A stretch of 11,188 bases of DNA, taken from Thermoleophilaceae bacterium. GTDB taxonomy: Bacteria; Actinomycetota; Thermoleophilia; Solirubrobacterales; Thermoleophilaceae. Below are positions 6,669-11,188 of this stretch, piece after piece. The translations under genes were made by a program, and so were the position numbers. The stretch is taken from the NCBI GenBank assembly GCA_013813135.1, contig JACCSF010000191.1, positions 1-11,188 on the forward strand. The letters are read 5' to 3'. The notes under the pieces are model-generated. The model did no database searches and was not told the origin of the DNA. It was given only the letters and a program-made list of their open reading frames with translations. Within the stretch, counting starts at the first letter, position 1, and each line of letters opens with the position of its first letter.

Positions 6669-6673
6669 CTCCT
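6669..6673 (-). promoter_or_regulatory. Ribosome binding site of the methyltransferase remnant
   Basis: On the minus strand AGGAG, within GAGGAGAG, sits 5 nt before the remnant's ATG. Its preservation shows that the translation-initiation region survived whatever removed the rest of the gene. Confidence 0.6.
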
Positions 6674-6730
6674 CATCATCCACATTCAACCGAACGCCGA
6701 CACCTGAGCGGGCCGTCGACTCGCCCGGGC

Positions 6731-8725
6731 CTACGGCCGGTCGCCCGTGAGCTCCCGCGCCAGCCGGCGCAGAAGGTCGTTCACGGCCGGGTCGCGGTCC
6801 GCGCTCTCGTCCGCAAGGGCCTCGGTGAGGAGCTCGCGGCGCGCAGCTACGGCGCGGTCCGCGAGGCTTTGGCCGGCCGAGGTGAGGCCGGCACCGGGAT
6901 CCTCGCCGGCAACGAGGCCACGTTGGCGCAGCTCGGCGACGACGGCCATGATGCGCTCAGGGGGGATGCCCTCGTGCTCGGCGAGCGCGCGGGCGCGGGC
7001 GGCCCCGTGCTCGTCGATGCGCACGAGCGCCCAGGTCGCCCCCGGGCTGAGATCGATCCCGGCGCGCGCGGCCACTCGCTCGCGGAACCGTCGGCGTTGG
7101 GTGGACGTGGTCACCCGGCTGAGCGACCGCTCGATCTCGGCGAGCGAGTCGGGGGATCGCGGTGCGGCCAGGCTGTCGTCCAGGCCGGTGCTGGTTGCCG
7201 CGGTTTCGCGGAGGGGACGCTCCTGCAGCAGCCAGCTGAGCGCGAAGCCGACCAAGGCCACGCCGGCCGCCGCGACGAACACCGGACGAAGCGCGTGCAC
7301 GTAGGCGTGCTCGTACGCCGACCGAGCGGCCGACGGCAGGCGGGCGAGCTGGGCGCTGCTGGGCCTTCCACCGGCTGAGACCTCGTCGGCGAGGGAGCCG
7401 GAGAGGACGCCCTGCAGCTCAGAGCTCAGGCGCGAGGTGAAGATCGCCCCGAACGTCGCCGCGCCCAGCGACCCGCCGATCCCGCGAAACAACGTCACAC
7501 CCGAGGTCGCCGCTCCCAGCACTTCGTAGTGGACGGCGTTCTGGACGGCCAGCACGAGTACCTGCATCACCGAGCCCAGGCCGAGTCCGAGCACCAGGAG
7601 GTAGACCGCAGAGGTCGCCGCGCTCGTGCCCACGTCGAGGCGGGAGAGCAGCAGCAGCCCGACGGCCATCACGGCCGTCCCGGCGATCGGAAACGCGCGG
7701 TAGCGCCCGGTGCGGGAGATGAGCTGACCCGAGAGGATCGACATCGCCAGAACGCCGCCCATCATCGGGACGAGCCGAAGGCCGGCCTCGGTCGGACTCG
7801 CCGCGTCGACCGTCTGGAAGTACAGCGGCAGGAAGGTGACCGAGCCAAACAGGGCGAAGCCGACGATCAGCGACAGCGCGCCGGCGACGGCGAAGACCCG
7901 GTCACGCAGCAGAGCCAGTGGGAGCACCGGCTCGCGCGCCCGGCGCTCGGCCGCCAGGAAGAACGCGAGCAGCATCACGCCGAGCGCCGCGACGAGGATC
8001 ACCTGCGCCGAGTCCCATGCCCAGGTCGTCCCACCCAGGCTCGTGACCAGCACGATCGCGCTCAAGCCTCCCGCGAAAAGCCCGGCGCCGAGATAGTCGA
8101 TGACCGGGCGCTCGCGCCCCTGGACGGTTGGCAGAGTCGCGGCAAGGACCGCCAGGGCCACGAGCCCGAGAGGGAGGTTCACGTAGAAGATCCAACGCCA
8201 CGAGACCGTCTGGACGATCACGCCGCCGAGCAGTGGGCCGGCGACGCTGGCAACGCCGAACACGGCGCCGAAGAGGCCCTGGTACTTGCCGCGCTCCCGG
8301 GGCGAGACGACGTCGCCGATCACCGCCTGCGTCAGCACGATCAGCCCACCCGCGCCCAGCCCCTGCACGGCGCGGAAGGCAATCAACTCGGTCATGCCGT
8401 TGGCCAGCCCGCACAGCGCCGAGCCGATCAGGAACAGGACCACCGCGCTCTGCAGAACCCGCTTGCGGCCGTAAAGGTCGCCCAGCTTCCCGTACACCGG
8501 TGTGACGGCCGTCTGCGCAAGCAGGAACGCACTCGTCACCCACGCCAAGTGATCGAGTCCACCCAGATCTCCGACGATCGTCGGCAGTGCGGTGGCGACG
8601 ATCGTCTGATCCAGCGCTGCCAGCAGAAGGACCAGCATCAGCCCCGCGAAGATCACTCGCAGGCGTGACCGGTCGACCGGCGCGGGCGCCGCGGCATAAG
8701 CAGCAGAGGCAGCGGCGGCAGACAT
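6731..8725 (-). CDS. DHA2-family MFS multidrug exporter with C-terminal MarR-like winged-helix domain
   Basis: Inner-membrane drug/proton antiporter of the EmrB/QacA type with 664 residues. Roughly the first 500 hold about 14 hydrophobic segments. [19 protein letters not shown] (38-56) is the DHA2 TM1 signature, [12 protein letters not shown] (79-90) is MFS motif A, and AGPLLGG (162-168) is antiporter motif C. After the last segment (about 480-500, ending SWLLQERP) comes a soluble tail of some 160 residues. Residues 535-640 read like a MarR winged helix: [19 protein letters not shown] entry helix, [29 protein letters not shown] recognition helix and wing, then [20 protein letters not shown]. 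The start is ATG 8725; no ribosome binding site is seen. It is last in a minus-strand run, 60 bp after the hydrolase gene. The substrate is unknown. Confidence 0.9.
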   Translation of the reverse strand: MSAAAASAAYAAAPAPVDRSRLRVIFAGLMLVLLLAALDQTIVATALPTIVGDLGGLDHLAWVTSAFLLAQTAVTPVYGKLGDLYGRKRVLQSAVVLFLIGSALCGLANGMTELIAFRAVQGLGAGGLIVLTQAVIGDVVSPRERGKYQGLFGAVFGVASVAGPLLGGVIVQTVSWRWIFYVNLPLGLVALAVLAATLPTVQGRERPVIDYLGAGLFAGGLSAIVLVTSLGGTTWAWDSAQVILVAALGVMLLAFFLAAERRAREPVLPLALLRDRVFAVAGALSLIVGFALFGSVTFLPLYFQTVDAASPTEAGLRLVPMMGGVLAMSILSGQLISRTGRYRAFPIAGTAVMAVGLLLLSRLDVGTSAATSAVYLLVLGLGLGSVMQVLVLAVQNAVHYEVLGAATSGVTLFRGIGGSLGAATFGAIFTSRLSSELQGVLSGSLADEVSAGGRPSSAQLARLPSAARSAYEHAYVHALRPVFVAAAGVALVGFALSWLLQERPLRETAATSTGLDDSLAAPRSPDSLAEIERSLSRVTTSTQRRRFRERVAARAGIDLSPGATWALVRIDEHGAARARALAEHEGIPPERIMAVVAELRQRGLVAGEDPGAGLTSAGQSLADRAVAARRELLTEALADESADRDPAVNDLLRRLARELTGDRP

Positions 8726-8742
8726 CGGCAGGGCTCGAGGGG

Positions 8743-8748
8743 ATGCTA
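8743..8748 (-). promoter_or_regulatory. Possible -10 for the MFS gene
   Basis: On the minus strand TAGCAT ends 17 nt before the transporter ATG, in the 60-bp gap after the hydrolase stop. It could give the exporter its own promoter within the run. No clear -35 is seen, so this is weak. Confidence 0.25.
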
Positions 8749-8785
8749 ACCCAGCGGGTCGGTTGCGTAGGGAGCGCGGAATGCC

Positions 8786-9613
8786 CTAGTTCGCGCCGCG
8801 CGCCGTCACGCGCTCCGCAAAGTCCGCCACCCACCTGATCGTCTCGTCCTGATCGAGTTCGTTGAACGTCTCGTGACGCGCCTCGGGCACGATCCGCTCA
8901 GTGAAGTTTTCGCCCTGGAGGCGTTCGACCGCGGGCCTGGCCAGGGCCATCGGCACCAGCTCGTCGACCTCGCCGTGGATGTAGAGCACCGGTAGGTCGC
9001 CGAAGCCCGGACCGGCGTCCACGGCTTCGTTCGCGCGGTGAAAGGCCTCCAGGGTCTGGCGCTTCCAGCCGCCGTGCCACACGAGAGGGTCGTTCGCGTA
9101 CGCCTCGCCGACCGACTCGTCGCGCGACAGTACGGCCACGTCGATCGGGTCGTCGGGCAGCTCCGGAGCCGCAAGCCAATCGGCCAGCACCGGCGCCAGT
9201 CCGATCGACGGTGCCGACAGCACCAGGCCGGCCAGCTCGTCCCCGTGGCGCTGCGCGTAGCGGGCTCCGATCAGCCCGCCCATCGAGTGCGCCACCAGGG
9301 CCACCGGCGGCTCGGGGTGCTGCTCGCGCGCCAGGCGGACGACCGCGTGCAGATCGTCCACGACCCGCTCGAAGTCACCGATCAGCACGCGCTCGCCCTC
9401 GGACTCGCCGTGGCCCAGGTGATCCGGCCCGTACACCACGGCCCCGCGCTCCACCAGCGCGCCGGCCACGTGCTCGTAGCGCCCGATGTGCTCCCCGTAG
9501 CCGTGCGAGAGCACCACCACGCGCGCGGGCGCGCGGTGTGGCCAGACGCGCACGCTCAGCTCGCCCTCGCTGCCGGTCAGCGAAATCCGCTCCTCGCCGC
9601 TCACGGGCGGCAT
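8786..9613 (-). CDS. Alpha/beta hydrolase, monoacylglycerol lipase-like
   Basis: Serine hydrolase of 275 residues from the Hydrolase_4 (monoglyceride lipase/lysophospholipase) group. The oxyanion-hole HGYGEHIGRY is at 37-46, a strong match to the HGxGEHxxRY of MGL enzymes. The nucleophile elbow AHSMGG (108-113) holds Ser110, with Ala in place of the usual Gly before the His. Asp217 (HGEVDELV) and His247 (ARHETFNE) complete the triad. A lid region is expected around 140-185. There is no signal peptide, so the enzyme is cytoplasmic or membrane-peripheral. The frame is open further upstream but overlaps the oxidoreductase; ATG 9613 lies one base after that gene's stop, indicating coupled translation. 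A role in releasing fatty acids from monoacylglycerols or lysolipids is inferred from family. Confidence 0.92.
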   Translation of the reverse strand: MPPVSGEERISLTGSEGELSVRVWPHRAPARVVVLSHGYGEHIGRYEHVAGALVERGAVVYGPDHLGHGESEGERVLIGDFERVVDDLHAVVRLAREQHPEPPVALVAHSMGGLIGARYAQRHGDELAGLVLSAPSIGLAPVLADWLAAPELPDDPIDVAVLSRDESVGEAYANDPLVWHGGWKRQTLEAFHRANEAVDAGPGFGDLPVLYIHGEVDELVPMALARPAVERLQGENFTERIVPEARHETFNELDQDETIRWVADFAERVTARGAN

Positions 9614-9614
9614 C

Positions 9615-10567
9615 CTAGGTGAACCGCGGCAGCACCTCGCGCGCGTAGACCTCGAAGAACTGGTCGTGCCCTCCGCCGACCTGCTGGACGTAGAGCTCGT
9701 CCACGCCGGCGTCCACGTACTCCTGGATCGACTCGATGTGGCGCTCGATGTCCGGGCCACAGGGCACCGTCTCGGCGATCATCTCCTCGGTCACGAGCGA
9801 CGATGCCTGCTCGAAATGCTCGGGCGTCGGCAGCACCTGCGCCAGCTCACCGGGCAGCCCGTCGTTGGGCCAGAGCCGGTGCACGGTCCTGCGCGCCTCC
9901 GCCTCGTCGCCCGCGTAACAGACCTTGGCGCCCGCCTGAACCAGCTTGCCGTCGCCGCCGGCCTTGCGGAAACGCTCGATCGACTCGGCGTCCGGCGACG
10001 TGGTCACGAAGCCGTCTCCCACGCGGCCGGCCAGCTCCACCGACTTCGGGCCGAAGCCGGACACCAGGATGGGCGGGGGCTGCTCGGGCAGCGTGTAGAT
10101 GCGCGCGTGGCGGACCCGGTAGTGCTTGCCCTCGCGGCTCACCACTTCGCCGGTCCACAGCTCACGGATCACCTCGATCGCCTCCTCGAGCATCTCCAGT
10201 CGCACGTCGGCCTCGGGCCAGTCGTCACCAGGATCTGCTCATTCAGGGCCTCGCCGCTGCCCACGCCGAGGTTGAAGCGCCCCGGCAGCATGGTCGCCGC
10301 GGTTGCCGCGGCCTGCGCGATCACCGCGGGGTGGGTCCGGACCATCGGACAGGTGACCGCCGTGGTCACAGGGACTCGCGACGTCGCCTCGGCCAGCGCG
10401 CCGATCACCGCCCACACGAACGGCGACTCCCCCTGCTCGTCGTTCCACGGGTGGTAGTGGTCCGAGATCCAGAGCCCGTGAAAGCCCGCCGCCTCGGCGG
10501 CGCGCGCCTGTGCGAGCAGCTCGCCAGGTCCGTTCTCCTCCGACGACAGGAAGTAGCCGATCTTCAT
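9615..10567 (-). pseudogene. F420-dependent LLM-class oxidoreductase (G6PDH-like family), single-base frameshift
   Basis: Luciferase-like (beta/alpha)8 enzyme expected to use coenzyme F420. From ATG 10567 the first frame gives MKIGYFLSSEENGPGEL, ISDHYHPWN (Asp36, His37, Trp41, matching the F420-site Asp39, His40 and Trp44 of mycobacterial FGD1) and GVGSGEALNE (Glu106, equivalent to FGD1 Glu109). It then loses the family pattern and stops at 10169 after 132 residues. The rest continues in another frame from about 10228: WPEADVRLEMLEEAIEVIRELW, then SGFGPKSVELAGRVGDGF and the C-terminus ending at 9615. Adding one G to CTGGTGAC (10225-10232) restores an uninterrupted 317-residue protein reading ILGDDWPEADVR. 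It may be a true pseudogene or a sequencing/assembly error in a GGG run. Phosphate-binding residues of true FGD are not evident, so glucose-6-phosphate is not claimed as substrate. It lies between the DoxX-like gene (29 bp) and the hydrolase (1 bp). Confidence 0.88.
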
Positions 10568-10596
10568 GGGGCCGCTGGTGCCCGACTGGGCTGGCC

Positions 10597-11028
10597 TCAA
10601 CCACGAGGCGCGTACTCCACGCTCAGCCGCCACAGCGCCAGCGCCCCGACCAGCAGCCCGAAATCGCGCAGCGCGATGTCGTAGTAGCCGGAGTAGGTGA
10701 GCAGGTTGAAGATGATCCCGGCGAGCCAGGCGGCGACGAGCGGCGCTCCAAAGCGAGGGACCGTAGCGACGATCAAGCCGGCTGCGATCTCGACCACGCC
10801 GACCGCGTACATCGCGTCCGCGGCGCTGCCGGGCACGATGTTGTTGATCCACGGCGCGAGATAGCTGTCCCAGTCGACGAGGACGCCGGCGAACTTGTCG
10901 AGCCCGAACAGGATCGGCGCCACCGTGAACACCACCCTCAGCAGCAGGTAGGCCTGATAGCCCGGCTGGGCGAGGCGGTCGGAGTCGACGGGTGTGGGTA
11001 CGGCGCGTGTGTGCGCATGTGCGGTCAT
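10597..11028 (-). CDS. DoxX-like small integral membrane protein
   Basis: Membrane protein of 143 residues with four hydrophobic segments at about 26-45, 70-90, 94-112 and 118-135. The FGLDKF motif (41-46) after TM1, the aromatic W53-x6-W60 loop, and VGVVEIAAGLIV (77-88) in TM2 resemble DoxX/DoxD-type and related quinone-linked membrane families. The late acidic/arginine pair RDFGLLVGALALWRLS is also typical. There is no signal peptide, and the first 20 residues are hydrophilic. The start at ATG 11028 has no clear Shine-Dalgarno. It is the first gene of the leftward run (29 bp before the F420 oxidoreductase) and divergent from the sigma-factor-like gene 70 bp away. Family function is poorly known; DoxX proteins have been tied to redox and thiol stress. 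The exact subfamily is uncertain. Confidence 0.75.
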   Translation of the reverse strand: MTAHAHTRAVPTPVDSDRLAQPGYQAYLLLRVVFTVAPILFGLDKFAGVLVDWDSYLAPWINNIVPGSAADAMYAVGVVEIAAGLIVATVPRFGAPLVAAWLAGIIFNLLTYSGYYDIALRDFGLLVGALALWRLSVEYAPRG

Positions 11029-11058
11029 ACGGGGCTTAGCGTCGCCCGGGCGCCATCC

Positions 11059-11068
11059 CTTACGTAAG
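11059..11068. promoter_or_regulatory. Perfect palindrome between the DoxX-like and sigma-like genes
   Basis: CTTACGTAAG is a perfect 10-bp palindrome centred in the 70-bp divergent gap, about 31 bp from each start codon, on an AT-rich patch in otherwise GC-rich DNA. The position suits an operator acting on both promoters. No regulator that would bind it is encoded in the window apart from the transporter-fused winged helix, so the ligand is open. Confidence 0.4.
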
Positions 11069-11087
11069 AAATCGGCCGCGGCGGTCG

Positions 11088-11093
11088 CATAAC
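11088..11093 (+). promoter_or_regulatory. Possible -10 of the sigma-factor-like gene
   Basis: CATAAC matches TATAAT at four of six positions and ends 5 nt before the ATG at 11099, the leaderless spacing again. No Shine-Dalgarno lies between them. Weak on its own. Confidence 0.3.
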
Positions 11094-11098
11094 CCTCG

Positions 11099-11188
11099 AT
11101 GGCAACGTCTACCGTCGTCGCGATGGAGGTGAGATCCGAGCCGTCCTCGCGGGAGTGGCTGGACGACCTGCGCGGCGCGGGCCCGCGC
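11099..11188 (+). CDS. N-terminus of a probable sigma-70-family RNA polymerase sigma factor (partial)
   Basis: An open plus-strand frame of exactly 30 codons runs off the right edge. It begins MATSTVVAMEV and ends SSREWLDDLRGAGPR. The W-L-x-x-L-R-x-x-G-P segment resembles the extreme N-terminus of a group of actinobacterial ECF-like sigma-70 factors, in which it is usually followed by REEALARLHALLLRAAR; that downstream part lies outside the window, so the call rests on recall of a short pattern. The start may be ATG 11099 (5 nt after CATAAC) or the in-frame ATG at 11123; neither has a clear ribosome binding site. It is divergent from the DoxX-like gene, whose promoter it may share or control. 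Confidence 0.5.
   Translation, partial: MATSTVVAMEVRSEPSSREWLDDLRGAGPR

Noticed and set aside
6581..6730. Intrinsic terminator between nrdJ and the convergent MFS gene
   Set aside because: I see only a 5-bp-arm hairpin with a 9-nt loop (6709-6727) and no T-run on either strand.
7529..8668. Plus-strand open frame of 379 codons opposite the MFS gene
   Set aside because: Its composition is rich in Gln, Arg, Asp and His with no domain. It mirrors the membrane-segment codons of the transporter.
9614..9760. N-terminal extension of the hydrolase into the oxidoreductase gene
   Set aside because: The Ser/Thr/Arg-rich extension has no homology, while ATG 9613 directly follows the upstream stop and matches the family start.

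Overview
The window is GC-rich (about 70% by eye), tightly packed bacterial DNA. It most resembles a high-GC actinobacterium, perhaps of the Thermoleophilia/Solirubrobacter type. The grounds are an F420-dependent oxidoreductase, a B12-dependent (class II) ribonucleotide reductase paired with nrdR, and several TANNNT -10 hexamers placed 5-10 nt before start codons, as in leaderless actinobacterial mRNAs. The lineage is an inference from gene content and style, not from a marker gene.

Left part (1-2567): the minus-strand pair tmk > holB (thymidylate kinase, then DNA polymerase III delta' subunit, joined by an ATGA overlap; holB runs off the left edge) is divergent from a plus-strand GalE-type NAD-dependent epimerase. 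Both face a roughly 100-bp shared promoter region.

Middle (2568-6580): a small cupin gene has a 16-bp inverted repeat abutting its likely -10. It is followed by a dNTP-synthesis unit, nrdR > nrdJ. Its promoter holds one strong NrdR box and a second, degenerate one 32 bp downstream (centre to centre), so NrdR probably represses its own operon and the B12-dependent reductase. nrdR and nrdJ overlap by 17 bp, and nrdJ has a strong Shine-Dalgarno inside the nrdR tail.

Junction (6581-6730): directly after the nrdJ stop, on the minus strand, lies the start of a SAM-dependent methyltransferase gene: ribosome binding site, ATG and about 26 family-like codons. It is cut off at the nrdJ stop and looks like the scar of a deletion or rearrangement.

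Right part (6731-11028, minus strand): a gene run is transcribed leftward. It comprises a DoxX-like membrane protein, an F420-dependent luciferase-like oxidoreductase broken by a single missing base near 10228, a monoacylglycerol-lipase-like hydrolase, and a 14-TM DHA2-type drug exporter carrying a C-terminal MarR-like winged-helix domain. At the right edge, a partial plus-strand gene that looks like the N-terminus of a sigma-70-family factor is divergent from the DoxX gene, with a perfect 10-bp palindrome between them.

I found no tRNA, rRNA, CRISPR array, insertion sequence or clear intrinsic terminator. The most notable items are the transporter/winged-helix fusion, the frameshifted F420 enzyme, the methyltransferase remnant, the tandem NrdR sites and the repeated leaderless-type promoters. 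None amounts to an evident new multi-gene system.
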